From: Undaria pinnatifida
Lineage: Eukaryota > Sar > Phaeophyceae > Laminariales > Alariaceae
Assembly (NCBI GenBank): GCA_012845835.1
Contig: JABAKD010000016.1
Coordinates: 2,846,359 to 2,910,358, forward strand
Reading direction: 5' to 3'
DNA length: 64,000 nucleotides
Positions 12,432-23,149 of this stretch are shown one piece after another (the stretch's first letter is position 1; each line of letters begins with the position of its first letter). A program made the position numbers and the translations under genes. Under the pieces are notes generated by a model. It was not told the origin of the DNA. It ran no database searches and saw only the letters and a program-made list of their open reading frames with translations.

Positions 12432-12890
12432 GTGTTGTTTTGGCGACCCCTCTCCATTTTTTGCAATGGGTACCGTCGGCATTTCTCGTCGACGACGGTT
12501 CGTATTCCTGCGCAGAGTAGTACCTGGTGGCGGAAAAGACGCGCCCGCCTCTCCCATGACCACCATGCACTGGAACTCATACTGTGCTCGTCGGACTTCC
12601 AATCGCACAAACGTATCCGCCGCAGCGTTCGTGGTTTTGATCACGCCGTTTGAGAGCGTGAACGCAAAAAAATCGTTCTCGAAGGGGCTTTCGCCAAGTT
12701 CAGCAAAACCCGGTGATGAAACGTAATCTTTTGGACACTGATAGTAAGATTTTAGCAGAGGCTAGCCGTTTTGAGCAGGTGTGGGGCATTGGCCTCCGGG
12801 CGGACGACCCCGACGCCCATGACCCTCGCTTGTGGCGAGGAAATAACTTGCTCGGGCAGGCTCTTTCTACCGTCCGCGACCTCCTTCGCC
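12432..12890 (+). pseudogene. NADAR-like (YbiA/DUF1768) domain, element 1
   Basis: Read across two frames the stretch follows the NADAR pattern. It has an N-terminal FWRPLSIFCN segment, then CAE-stop-YLVAEK (family EQYMMAEK, with Gln now TAG). Next come SHKRIRRSVRGFDHAV-stop (Trp now TGA), AFAKFSK, a one-base shift near 12712, then LLDTDSKILAEAS, VWGIGLRADDPDAHDP, LWRGNNLLGQAL and STVRDLL. The family signatures KF-x-N/T, ATG/DTG-x-x-L-x-EAS, WGxGL, W-x-G-x-N-x-LG and the final Arg are all recognisable, and the length (~150 residues) fits. NADAR proteins hydrolyse or bind ADP-ribose conjugates, including ADP-ribosylated guanine. The same open frame continues into the protease, so the domain belongs to the element. 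It cannot be functional in this copy. Confidence 0.85.
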
Positions 12891-13378
12891 ACAATACGGA
12901 CGGGTCGGCACACCCCTCCTCTTTCCCGCAATTATGCACTCCGACCTTATCCGAGGGAATTTATGAGATGAACCCCGCGCCACTGCTGCACCTTCGGGTC
13001 TCGTCACGCGCTTGTCCCGGTCCTCCTTCGGAGATTTCGACCCATTCTTCTGACGCTCCAGGTGACCACAGCCCCGATGTGCTGGCTGTCGCCCCATGCG
13101 CCGTCCCCGCCCTCGCGGACACGCTCTCGCCCGCCGAGCACGGCCCAAGCCTTGTAGAGGGCACGGCCACGTTTGACGACGCCTCTTCTATCACCAAAAT
13201 CGCCGTTCATAGTGGGACCACCAACACCACGGCTTTTGGTGGTGTCGCGCTCTTAGATACTGGCTCCCCTCAGACTTTCATCAATCGACACGTCTTGGAG
13301 CGGATGATTTCGGCTGGCGCGGACACCGCCCGTTGCGAGCAGGACTCTGCTCCTCGTTCATGGGCGGGGTTCGGCTAA
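12713..13378 (+). pseudogene. NADAR C-terminal half fused to aspartic protease, element 1
   Basis: One uninterrupted 221-residue frame. Residues 1-58 are the NADAR C-terminus (WGIGL at 24-28, WRGNNLLG at 41-48). Residues 60-140 are a Pro/Ser-rich linker. Residues 141-221 begin a retropepsin-type aspartic protease with the active-site triad in ALLDTGSPQTFI (Asp-Thr-Gly at 182-184, bases 13256-13264). The frame closes at 13378. The protease appears to continue after a frameshift to an AVFLGRDSWMRF motif at about 13500-13535, matching the usual hydrophobic-Leu-Gly-x-Asp block. The continuity shows directly that NADAR and protease were one polyprotein. Confidence 0.8.
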
Positions 13379-14200
13379 TCCGCTCCCCTGCGAATTTCAA
13401 CGAGTGTCCGCTTAAACGTCCAACTATTCCTGGCCCATCAGTTAACGAGCCCCCTCACCGTGTGGGCCTGCGTCGTTCCCCCCTCGGATATGCAACACGC
13501 GGTGTTCTTGGGACGCGATAGCTGGATGCGTTTTAAAACGCGCTCCTACCGCTCCCCCCCTCCCCGTCCGTCTGACGGGAGAATGGTTTTGGGAGCTGAC
13601 GCTATCACACCATGCCCCCACGGGTGCATCGGCTTTAGTGTCCGACCCCCTCGCCTCTGGCGGTGGTTTTCACCTCCATTACGATGTCGCCGATAGCGCC
13701 ACCTTGTCAGACGAGCCTCAGCTGTTCGCGGTTAATTCGGTCCACAGCAACGGCTCACCAGCCCTAACATGCCACCATTTCGTTGTAATACTGCCCCAGG
13801 TGGACCTTCTTTTTGATGAAGAATACTTTGTCGCCTTAGGGTGACAGGTCCTTCCCATGGTTGGCGCGGCCGACCTTGAGCCCGGTGAACTACTAGGAAT
13901 CGCCCACACCCCATTAATGCACGCACCCATTGACTTTTTCCAGCGTACGGACAGCGCCCCCGCCTTCTCCCCGTCCACGGACGTGTCTGAGGTTGCGGCC
14001 GTTTCGGAGCTCTCCCTCACAGCAGCTGCAGCCACGGCCTCGCCCTCGTCTGCCCTGCTCGAGCGTTTCTCTCCCGCACAACGTGTTTCGTTTCTAGGCA
14101 TCTGGGACCGTTTGCCGACGCATTTGCGCGACACAGATTTCGATTCACATAGCCCCGAGTGGGCCAATATGGCCATCGAACAACTAGACAACGTTCTCTG
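13379..14200 (+). pseudogene. Protease C-terminus and linker to reverse transcriptase
   Basis: About 13400-13570 carries the end of the protease fold (AVFLGRDSW). From 13640 to 14230 frames such as 13857-14330 read through a linker (ERFSPAQRVSFLGIWDRLP, MAIEQLDNVLCEFPDV) that leads into the reverse transcriptase. This is a typical place for the PR-RT connector of Gypsy Pol. Frameshifts prevent a single reading frame. Confidence 0.55.
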
Positions 14201-14254
14201 TGAATTTCCGGACGTTTGTTCCAGATCTAGACGGATTTTGGCTCTTGCTCTCTG

Positions 14255-14830
14255 GTGCCTTTCGAGACTTCGGTGCCGGAGGGTAGCGGGCCTGTCACCT
14301 CCCGGCCTCATCGCATCAATCCGATTTTAGCCAAAGTGGTGGGCGCCATCCTCAACCAGTATTTCGCTGCCGGTCTGGTCCAACTTTCAACTGCGCTGCA
14401 CTCGAGCCCGCTTGTGGTCGTCCTAACACCATCTGGGGGTGCTCGGATCACTGTTAACTACAAGAAGCTCAACGACATCATCAGACTCAGTCGGCTGCTG
14501 ATCCCGCGTGTGGATGAGGTCCTGGACTCTTTGGGCAAAGGACGTGTTTTTTCCCTTTTCGACCTCGTGTCGTCGTTCCATCAGATAACCACGCACAAGG
14601 ACGCGGTTCCGCCCCAACGGGTCTTTATGATAGGCTGGTTGTGCCTCAGCGCAGCAGCGCATCGCCTGGTTGGTTTGTCAAGGTCATTAACGAGGTTACC
14701 AAAGGCTTGAAACAAGTTGCGGCGTACTTGGACGGCGTGGTCGTGTTTGATTCAGACCCGTCGGCCCGCGTCAAGACCATTCGTGCCATCTTCGAGCGCC
14801 TACCACAATCGAAGCTTTGCCGTGTTTCCC
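14255..14830 (+). pseudogene. Ty3/Gypsy reverse transcriptase, element 1
   Basis: The frame 14255-14710 contains RT blocks in order: HRINPILAKVV (the start of Gypsy RTs), SSPLVVVLTPSGG, ARITVNYKKLNDII, IPRVDEVLDSLG and motif A as FSLFDLVSSFHQIT. After a frameshift the frame 14641-15018 continues with PGWFVKVINEV and motif C as YLDGVVVFD. The usual YxDD is therefore YLDG: the second catalytic Asp is lost. The expected RNase H domain is not found; sequence jumps to the pre-integrase region near 14860-15000, indicating an internal deletion. Confidence 0.9.
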
Positions 14831-14859
14831 CTTGCACGAGCACTCCTCCTTCTCGAAGA

Positions 14860-16194
14860 TTCAGGGGCTCGCTGGCAAAGGCGGCCTCCATACTACCGAC
14901 GAAGGCATTTCTCTCCTCGTCCGTGATCCAACCCCGGCCCCCTATTCCCTACGACGGGCGGGACGCGTGGCTTGCCTTTTTGGTGACGAGCCCATTCATA
15001 TTTATGTGCCGTTACTGATGCGCCCTTGAATCATGCAACCCTTCATTCGAATGCGTCCTGCCATCTCGGCACGGCACGTACACTTCGCATGCTCGAACGT
15101 TTCTATTGGTGGATAAGAATTAGCATTTACATCCGCTGGTGGCTGCACCACCGCCTGAAATTCCAAGCGCGGACGACAACGCGATTGGCGGTATTAACGG
15201 TTCATTGACCTGTCATCTCAATCCCCCCCCCTCCGGAACCAGGCATTGCAGTCAGCTTGGACTCTTTTGGGCCACTGCCCGCCCACACACACGCCCCGGG
15301 GTATCACCTACATCTTGCTTTTCACCGACCGTGTTAACCGCCGCGCGGACATGTTCGCTGTCACCGCTGCAAAATGTAGAGCTGAGGGTACGGGCAACGT
15401 CCTTATCAACCGGTACCTTCCCCTTTGGGGGTACCGCAAAATATCCTCTCGGACAACGGGTTCAATTGCTGCTCCAAGCTTTCGCACGTCGTCTGCGAAC
15501 TTCTTGGTGTTCGAAACATCTCCATCAGCTCCTACCACCCGAGCGGTAACGGTGGTGTGGAGCGTGTCAACCCCACAATGGCCCAAATGCTGGCTCTGGT
15601 CGTCAACGAGCGTCAAGACGTTTGGAATGCGCAACTACCTCACGTGGAGTTTGCCGACTACAACTCGGTAAGCGCCCCCACTGGTGTGGCCCCCAACGAT
15701 GCTCACACGGGCGGGCTCCAACGCCTCCCGCTTACTATTTTCGACCCCTGCGGGGTCGCCAGTCACCAGAGCCTTGCCCGCGACGACCTCGCATATTGCG
15801 ATCTGGCGTCGGAACGCCAACAGCGCGCCAACGGTATTGTTCGCGAAAAGCATGCCTTGATAGTTTCCCGTGTGGAGCGGCGAAACTCAGCCTTTTCGGA
15901 CGCTTTGCGCCAGATCTCCAACTTTCGTTGTGGGTTATTGGGTTTGGCTGTATTATACGGCCTCCACCATTCGCCAAGGCGCAAAGGCCAGCACGGATGC
16001 CAAGATGCTCAAGGCCAAATTTGCGCTCGATCGGACGGGCCCTTACAAGACTCTCGCGGTCGGCCCCTGTCCCTCTAGCGATACACCGGACGCTTTCTTC
16101 CTCAGGGATAAACTCCTCTATTTGGATCTCCCCACAGACATGCCCGGCGCAGACGCGCACCGCCTTGTCTCCGTGGAGCGCTGGAAGCCCTGAG
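14860..16194 (+). pseudogene. Ty3/Gypsy integrase, element 1
   Basis: A pre-integrase segment (GLHTTDEGISLLVRDP) precedes a zinc-binding region with LHSNASCHLGTARTLRML at about 15030-15100. The core follows, with RGITYILLFTDRVNRRADMF, then WGVPQNILSDNG (second catalytic Asp) and YHPSGNGGVERVN (catalytic Glu). The first Asp block is degraded to a TLLG-like sequence. The 15425-16078 frame holds most of the core. A downstream frame (about 15870-16193) carries LDRTGPYKTLAVGP, a GPY/F module typical of Ty3/Gypsy integrase C-termini. Several frameshifts separate these pieces. Confidence 0.9.
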
Positions 16195-16399
16195 CCAACC
16201 CCCACGACCCCGACGACATGGTTAAGTATCTTCGGAATGGACTGACGCAATTCGTGATCAACAATTTCGCACAAAAATTCCCCATATCACGTCCCTCAAG
16301 ACAACGTGTCAGCGCCCCTCCAGCGGCTAGAGAGAGGTGAAAAAGATGCCCGGCATGGACATCAATGGCCACCAATCGCTCCGTGGTAGGGGTGGAGTC

Positions 16400-16525
16400 A
16401 TCGCGGTGATGTGATGTACGAGACGCGTTGGACTGGATTCTCTCGCTCATCATGAGAACGGGAGATGGACCATCCAGCTCTCACGACAACATATCTTACT
16501 CTACTGGGCTGGCACTACATCACGA
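16400..16525 (+). pseudogene. Chromodomain-like segment, element 1
   Basis: Across frame changes this reads MYETRWTG, then a Ser-rich degraded stretch, then QLSRQHILLYWAGT. The pattern (aromatic-x-x-R-W-x-G ... I-L-x-Y-W) resembles a chromodomain and lies just where chromoviral integrases have one. It is short and decayed, so the call is tentative. Confidence 0.4.
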
Positions 16526-16529
16526 ACAG

Positions 16530-17990
16530 ACATCAGAACGGGATCGAACTTAACTGGCTGAATGAGGAAGAGGCACAGGAAAGCTTCACGCCACTACAGC
16601 TGGACGTGCTTCACGCTTTGTGGGAGCAGTATCAAGGGAGCTGATAACCGGACTCGACCGCCAGGAACATGCACGAGGGGGGAAAGGGAAGTGACTCCCA
16701 GATAATAATCACTTAAGGCATTTCCAAAAGGAACACACATCAGGAGGGAGTTTGCCGACATTCGTGGCTGGAGAAAAGTATTTGTGGGAGAGGTGTACGA
16801 CTTCAGAAAGTCGTGCTGACGTGTAAGGTATCAAGATGGTGATTGGGAGGAAATGAATCGTCAAGAAGTTAGGCGAGGGAGGGATTTGGCGACATAATCA
16901 GTTTCAACCGTGTGTCCCAGATAAATCCAGCGAGGAGCCGGATGAAACCTGGGAAAGTGAATCACCAGGAGATGCAACGGGAAAAGGTGTCGGCGACCTC
17001 AGCCCAAACCATGTTTAGACGGTGGGTCTGGCTGAGAAGGGTGGAACCTCCGTTGACTGAGGCGACATTCTTCAAAGATCCGGAAGAAACCAGGCTTGGG
17101 GGAGTGTTGTGTAGGGGACGTGGGAGCACGAAAAGCGTACGAGTGTGTCGTAGACGTATAGTTTCGGTGCACTAGGCGCAGAGCGCACGGAGAAGTAAAA
17201 TCTGTGGGTGTGAGGTGGACGTTTCTGTGACAGCCGTCAGACTGCTGAATAATGATAACGCCGTTCCCAGGTGGCCGTGCAAACTGCAAGCTTCACCCCT
17301 CTTAGTACATAGTGTTATTCAAAAACGCTTCCCATGTGAAAGAAGAAGAGTGAAAAATGAAAAGGCAAACAACTGTGCACACCCGTGCATAAACGCTGCT
17401 CGCTCGTCATGCATACGTCGTCACCCGTGCTTGCGAGACCCAACTGCTTGATCACGCTGCCGGTAACTTGGAAACTTGGACAATCACTCGTTGAGCTTGG
17501 TGGAAATCTTGGAGGAACGAAAAGTACTGTTGGGTCTCGCTAAAGTTCTACGTACGAACTCTCAAGGAAGCAAGTGAGAGGAAGTAGAATGACAGAGGTC
17601 TGAAAACACTGCCGTAACATAGAGGCGTGGGAGTGGGTTTTGAAGAGCCGCATCTTCGAGTTTATTCTAGACCGTGGAGCCGGTGCTTTCCCAAATCTTC
17701 CATGTTTCTACAAATGCGGCTCATCAGGGTGGGCTAGTGTTATGGTATCTCCCTGGGAGCCTAACAAGACGTAGGATCTAGAATGCGGATACGATATAAA
17801 AAGAGTTTCACATGCCTTTGAAGCCATGTGCTCGTAGGAAAAAGGGGATGATGCAATTGTTTCACGGGTTTGCAGTGCGATTAACGCTCAGAAAGGTCCG
17901 TACCTAGTGGGATTAACACAAGCGCACCTGTCAGACAAGTGAGTGACCAACCTGGAACCCGCCTAGTAGAAAGACCTGCAATAGGGTGGC
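16530..17990 (+). repeat. 3' tail of element 1, shared in part with element 2
   Basis: No complete domain is visible. At 17625-17760 a stretch with GTGGGAGTGGGTTTTGA, GCCGCATCTTCGA and CTCATCAGGGTGGGCTAGTG is homologous to the reverse complement of 24835-24995. This shows that both Gypsy elements share this 3' region. Confidence 0.6.
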
Positions 17991-18039
17991 CTGTATTTTA
18001 TTATCAGGGCCCTATTCTATAGTTCTAGACCAGGCTGCA

Positions 18040-19235
18040 AGCTCTTGTGTTGTATTTTTGCCTGCTTGCGGCAACGCCTCTCAGCATGAAACCGTTGATT
18101 CGGACCTCTGTAAAGAGTCAGCGTTTCACCGTCCCCGGAGGGCCGCACTTCTGACGACCCCCGCTTTTCACTTTTGCTTGCGATAGCTTGTCCGGGCCGG
18201 GATCCCTAGGATCGGATTTTGCCTCTTTTGCGGCGGCTCAGTGTCCCCCGAGGACTGCGCTGCACGACCCCTCCATAGTTCCGTCTACTTGCGGCAGCAT
18301 GAAACTGTAGGCTCGGATCTCCGTCAAGAGTCGGCGTTGCAGCGTCTCCGGAGAGCGATCGCACGCGCTGCACGCCCCTCGCCCTTCGCTTACTCGCGAT
18401 AGCGTGTCCGGTCCAGGATCCGTGGGATCGCATTCTGACTCACGTGCCCGTGGCTCATGTCCCTACGTATACTTCTTAACCCCCAGTTTTTCGCTTTACG
18501 TCTACTTGCGGCAACACCTAGCATCACGAAACGGTGGGATAGGACTTCTCTCAAAGGTGAACATTTCAGCCTCCCGGAGAGCTATTATACGCTCCACGCA
18601 TCCCGCTTTTCGCTAAAGTGCGATGACGTGTCCGGGCCACTATCCGTGGGATCGGATTTTACCACATTTTCCGGCAGCTCTGTGTCTCCAGAGGGCTACG
18701 CCGCACGCCCCTTCTGTATACTTTTACTTTTCTTGCGGCAATGCTTGGCGGCATGAAACCGTGGGCTCGGATCATCAAGAGTGGGTGTTTTGGTGTCCAC
18801 GGAGGGCTGAGGCGCAGAACTACGCTCGGTGTCCTCGGAGGGCTAAGCTGCACGCTCCCCACTGTTTGTTCACTTGCGATGGCGTATTCAGGCCAAGATC
18901 CCCGGGATTAATTTGCCTCATTCGCTGTAGGTTCAGTGTTCCTCGAGGGCTGCGCTGCACGCCCCCGTTTTCGCTCGCTTGCTTGCGACAACGCCTCGCA
19001 GCAAGACGTCGCTGTGGACTCGGATCTCCCTCAAGAGTCGGCGTTTTAGCACCTCTGGAAGCCTACGCTGCACGCTCTCCGCTCTCCGCTTTTCGCTTTA
19101 CTTGCGATACGTGCATAACGTGGCGTTTCGAGGCCAGCATTCGTTTGTGAGATCGGATTTACTCTATTCGCCACCGGCTCACTCAGCGTTCCCGAAAGGC
19201 TACCAGCATGCTGCAGGGGCCTTGCTTCTCGCCTA
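18040..19235 (+). repeat. Diverged composite tandem repeat, right block
   Basis: The same modules as 8530-9625 in the same orientation, including CTTGCGGCAACGCCTC, TCAAGAGTCGGCGTTTYAGC, GGAGGGCTACGCTGCACGC and GGGATCGGATTTTRCC. Five or more degenerate units are recognisable. ORFs crossing it are repeat-derived. Confidence 0.75.
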
Positions 19236-20126
19236 CCGCCGTCACGACAGGTCATGGCCACTCATCATGCACCCGCATCTTCGATGTACTTGTACAACTT
19301 CTAGAATCAAAAGCGCGTGGACTTATCTACCAACTGTTCCTCTTTGTATATTTCGAAGTGTAGTCTAGGGAGAGCGATCTACAGCTATTAATGGCTACAT
19401 CATGGAGGATATGCGATTTATGATTGTATGACGAGTAATGTCCGTTGCGACGTGATGTGAAAAAAGGCACAACAAGCAGTATGGACTTAGGGACCGGTTA
19501 TATTGCTATGATGTCTTTGGCTCTGCACTGGTTACTCACTACGCGGTGGTTGCTTTGGATGTTGCATATCTTGTATTGTTAGTTATTGCTGCCCACCTGA
19601 TGCCTTTTTTGACAAGACGGGGGCGCGTCCATCTCATTCAGGCAGGCGATAACGCCTGCCAGAAAATGAGGGGACACTTGCTACAAATCATAACGCCGCA
19701 ACGGGCGAGAGGGGATAGCATGCATAGCACATATATATGTACCAGGTACAGCATGTTGTTGTTAATAGTATAATACCAAGTGTGAACGTTGCGTGTCCAT
19801 CGATCCGTTTTTCTTTTTTCGTCGGTCCGTTTTATATACACGCTCCCCTCGGCTTCTCCCCGGCCGGGGTGGTGCTCGGGCCTGAGGCTTCCCCAACACG
19901 TGCCAAAGCCCTTGAGGGGCAGTGTGGCGTCGACCGTACTCGTGCGCTGAACTAGCGCTCGGGCATGGCCGGGCCGGCGGTGAAAGCCAGCGACAATGCG
20001 AAAGAGTTCCTCGCGGAATTGTTAAACGCGGCTGTCTTGCCTGCGGACACAGTGTCGCGTCACCGCCGCAGAAATCGTGGGGCTCGTATCGAACAAGGAA
20101 GAGAGGATCGAACCCACGCGAGTAAA
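19236..20126. other. Unannotated spacer
   Basis: No gene, structural RNA or repeat family is recognised in this stretch. Short ORFs lack recognisable motifs. Confidence 0.5.
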
Positions 20127-20395
20127 CACCAAAGAGTCATTCCACGGCAAGGGTTCAGCATGAGTCCCTGAGATCTTCACATGAGGAACTCAAGGTCTCA
20201 CCCGAAAAATGACTTTCGAAGGCGTTCGATCACACAACCCGACCAAGCTTCTATGCCTCAGCCTCAAACAAATATGTACTCGTAAAATTGCTTCACTAAC
20301 CGGTAGCTCCTCACACGAGGAGCTCAATTCTCTTGGCCAGGGACTTTTTGGCGCAATCATACAACTGCAGCCCCTACCGCGTGTGAGCACCAAAG
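20127..20395. mobile_element. MITE (same family as 4062-4370) with 8-bp target duplication
   Basis: CACCAAAG at 20127-20134 and 20388-20395 flanks the element, an 8-bp direct repeat as left by hAT-type transposases. Inside are degraded inverted ends (CCACGGCAAGGGTT on the left, AGCCCCTACCGCG on the right). The core shows CTCACACGAGGAGCTCAA and AGGGACTTTTTGGCGCAATC, as in the copy at 4062-4370. No coding sequence. Confidence 0.65.
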
Positions 20396-20619
20396 TCGGG
20401 AAGGAGATGGACGTGGCGTGTCGGGACTGCTGCCCCCTTCACGTTGGCACTTAGGCAAGAACCGGGCTGGGCGAAGGGAGACGGAGAGGGGGAAACACTC
20501 TGCCTGGGAAAAACGGAGGGTGGAAGGGAGGAGATCGGACGCTCGGAAGAAGAGGAGGAGACGCAGGAGGATTCAGAGGGCTGCTCAGAAAATTCGCACA
20601 GGTGCAAGGGCTAGGTCGA

Positions 20620-21420
20620 GAGCAGGGGAACTCGTCCTGGGTGCGTTCAACGTTCACACACTCGCTTTCAAGGGCACGAACGGCATAGGCCACGCCGAGG
20701 TGATACTGAAGACTTGCGAGGACGCAGGTTGTGACTTCACAGGATTGTAGGAGGTGAGGCGCGATGGACAAAGCGCTTTCACGGCGGCGGGGGTATGTTG
20801 TGTTTTGCTCGGGGGCAAACGGAGGAAAGCGCGGGAAGAAGGGGAATGCCGCGGTTGAGTGCATCAGTGCTAGCTTGATGGAGGTTCGTATCCAACTCAA
20901 AGGGAAATCTAACGGTGTGTCTTTTGTTGTAGGCTATGCTCCCACTCTCGATAAGAGCACTAGCGAAAAATACCACTTTTGGAGTTGACTCGACGAGGTG
21001 GTCAAGGGGGTACCCGGTAGGGACCATCTCCTTGTCCTGATGGATGCGAATGCTCGTACCGTCATGGGAGGGATCGGGTGTACCGACAGTAAGGTAATGA
21101 GTGCATACGGACGTGATGAACTGAACGACAACGGAGAGCGACTATTGATTCGCGCAACAGACAACAAACTCGCCCTCTTCAACACGTACTATGCTACACC
21201 CGCTCGTGGTGTATCGTACACGTTTAAGAGTCCTAACCGAGAAAAAGTCCAGTACAGGCTTGACTACATACTGACACGGCAAGTGGATAGACGATTGGAA
21301 CGTAACATCACTGTGCGGACCCCACCCAAGGAGAATGCTGATTCGGCCCACAATCTCGTGTTCGGAAAAAAAAAACTCGCCTTTTGGGTCGCATCGCACC
21401 AAATCGCCCAAAGAGAGTAA
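20620..21420 (+). pseudogene. LINE endonuclease (APE-like)
   Basis: Frames at 20418-20750, 20764-20988 and 20998-21420 together give the exonuclease/endonuclease/phosphatase order. The blocks are LVLGAFNVHTL, TGL-stop-EVRRDG (the LQEVRR block, Gln now TAG), VVGYAPT, LLVLMDANARTV, YGRDELNDNGERLL and SYTFKSPNREKVQYRLDYIL. The final block is SAHNLVFG where the family has SDH, so the catalytic Asp is lost. Endonuclease would nick target DNA for target-primed reverse transcription; this copy is dead. Confidence 0.9.
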
Positions 21421-21553
21421 TAAAAAACCGGCGGGCTGTTGATCTATCAAGGTTGATGGCGGACCAGCATCTCCGGATGAATCTCCAAGAAGCGATCTAG
21501 CCACTAAGTTTTCCTCCCCGATACCCGGTACTATTGCCGGAAGCGTTGACGAC

Positions 21554-22831
21554 ATGACCTCAGTACTATCCGAGACTCTAGTGTCGAATGCCGCCGACAT
21601 AGCGCCCCCTATTCGGCGCAAGCAACTACCGAGGGGTTGGTGTGCGCCCGAGGAAATAAAAGCGGAGTTGGATGCACGATGGCAGGGTGGGGAAGACGCG
21701 AGGAAACGGCTTCGTTCTGCTCCAAATGATCATGGTCTACGGCGAGCCTTGAAGGCGACCAGCAAGCAGCTCAAACGCACGTGGGCGGAAGCTGTACAGA
21801 GATTCTTCGAAGATTACGTCAGCCACCTCGAAGGGCGTATCCGAGAAGGTGATCAGTTTGTTCTCTAGAAGCATTTAAAGGGGATGGTTGTGTAAGGGAA
21901 GAGGACGTTTAACCCGCAGTACATCAAGGACGAGGAAGGTCGATTGCTGCGGGATAGTGCCCTGATTCGGGAGCGGTGGGTGAGGTGGTTTCATAAATTG
22001 CTTAGCACCAAGTCGCCGACCCTTGATCCGAGCATTGTGGGCGAGCTTAAGCAGTGATCCCCATGCAGACCACTGGACGATGTCCCGTCAAGGTACGAAG
22101 TAGATGAGGCAATCCGTGCGCTGGTGAACCGAAAGGCGGTAGGGCCCGATGGCCTTCCGGCCGAGCTCCTGAAGGTTTTGGCCGACGAAGTAGAATTGGA
22201 TTCTCTCGGAAAGTTTCACGATATCATCGTCGCTGTGTGGAGGGGGGGTGGCGTGCCGCAGCAATGGAAATATGAAATGATTAAGATGCCGCACAAGAAG
22301 AGAGATCGGACGGAGTGTGGCAACTATCGTAACATCTCCCTCGTGGCTCACGCAGGCAAAGTACTCCTCAAAGTCATTGCGGGTCGCCTTAGTGACTACT
22401 GCGAACGCGAGAACATTTTGCCGGAGGAACAGTGTGGGTTCAGACCCCAACGCTCGACGGTTGACATGATGTTCGTAGTACGACGACTGCAGGAACTGGC
22501 GCGGAAGAAGGACACCCCCTTGTACAGGTGCTTTATTGGCCTCACCAAAGCACATGACTCCGTCGACCGAACCCTTCTGTGGGATGTCCTTGCTCGTTTT
22601 GGCGTGCCACCGAGTATCCTCGCCGTCATCCGCCAATTCCACGACGGCATGCAAGCATGCGTGTGGTTGAATGATGGAGAGTGCTCGGATAAGTTCGACG
22701 TGGGGCAAGGTCTCAGGCAAAGGTGCATGCTCGCGCCACTGCTGTTGAACATGTTTTCACGGCGGTACTGCGTGTGGCCGATAAACACTTTATCTCTGGT
22801 GCAGCCGTTACGGACAACATGATGCAGAGTC
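21554..22831 (+). pseudogene. LINE reverse transcriptase, N-terminal part
   Basis: The frame 21554-21868 is the linker before RT. The frame 22124-22822 has RT blocks [53 protein letters not shown], then motif A as [15 protein letters not shown] and motif B as [15 protein letters not shown]. The first catalytic Asp of motif A is replaced by Gly (FIGL for FIDL). The coding sequence stops being RT-like exactly at the left edge of the inserted element at 22832. Confidence 0.9.
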
Positions 22832-23076
22832 ATTCTACGATAGCCCCCCCCAACGTAATTTCAACGAAATCGCCTGTTTTGAAACCAGCTCCCGGCCGTA
22901 CCTCCTGAAATACGGCGCCCCTTGCCACCCCCCGACTTCATTGTTCGATAGTCCTTTGCAAACAAGAAAGCACACGAAGAAATATTCTTCATAGCATCCT
23001 TCCTCGAGTCGAGCAGCCATCAAACATTTGTTAAAGAAAACCGCTGTTTTTTTTTGGGGGGGGGCATCGTAGAATT
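22832..23076. mobile_element. MITE-like element inserted in the LINE (copy 2)
   Basis: Ends are inverted repeats: ATTCTACGATAGCCCCCCC on the left and GGGGGGGCATCGTAGAATT on the right. AGTC precedes the left end and follows the right end, a possible 4-bp target duplication. The interior matches 3368-3587. It interrupts the LINE RT between motif B and the LYADDAGIV block. Confidence 0.75.
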
Positions 23077-23149
23077 AGTCTGCAGCTCCAACGAAAGAAG
23101 AAGAAAGGGGAGAAGAAGGGCACATCACGCGCAGGCAAAGTCGACGGGC

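Larger units (their letters stand above)
9800..17780 (+). mobile_element. Degenerate Ty3/Gypsy-type LTR retrotransposon (element 1)
   Basis: Domain order on the plus strand is Gag-like with a Gly/Arg-rich tail, spacer, NADAR-like domain, aspartic protease, reverse transcriptase, (RNase H missing), integrase zinc finger, integrase core, GPY/F-type C-terminal module and a chromodomain-like segment. RT before integrase identifies Ty3/Gypsy. Frameshifts and stops interrupt every domain. The 3' part around 17625-17760 is homologous to the 3' part of element 2 (24835-24995, minus strand), so the element extends at least that far. I could not define LTR edges; the flanking tandem-repeat blocks may obscure them. 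Confidence 0.85.
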
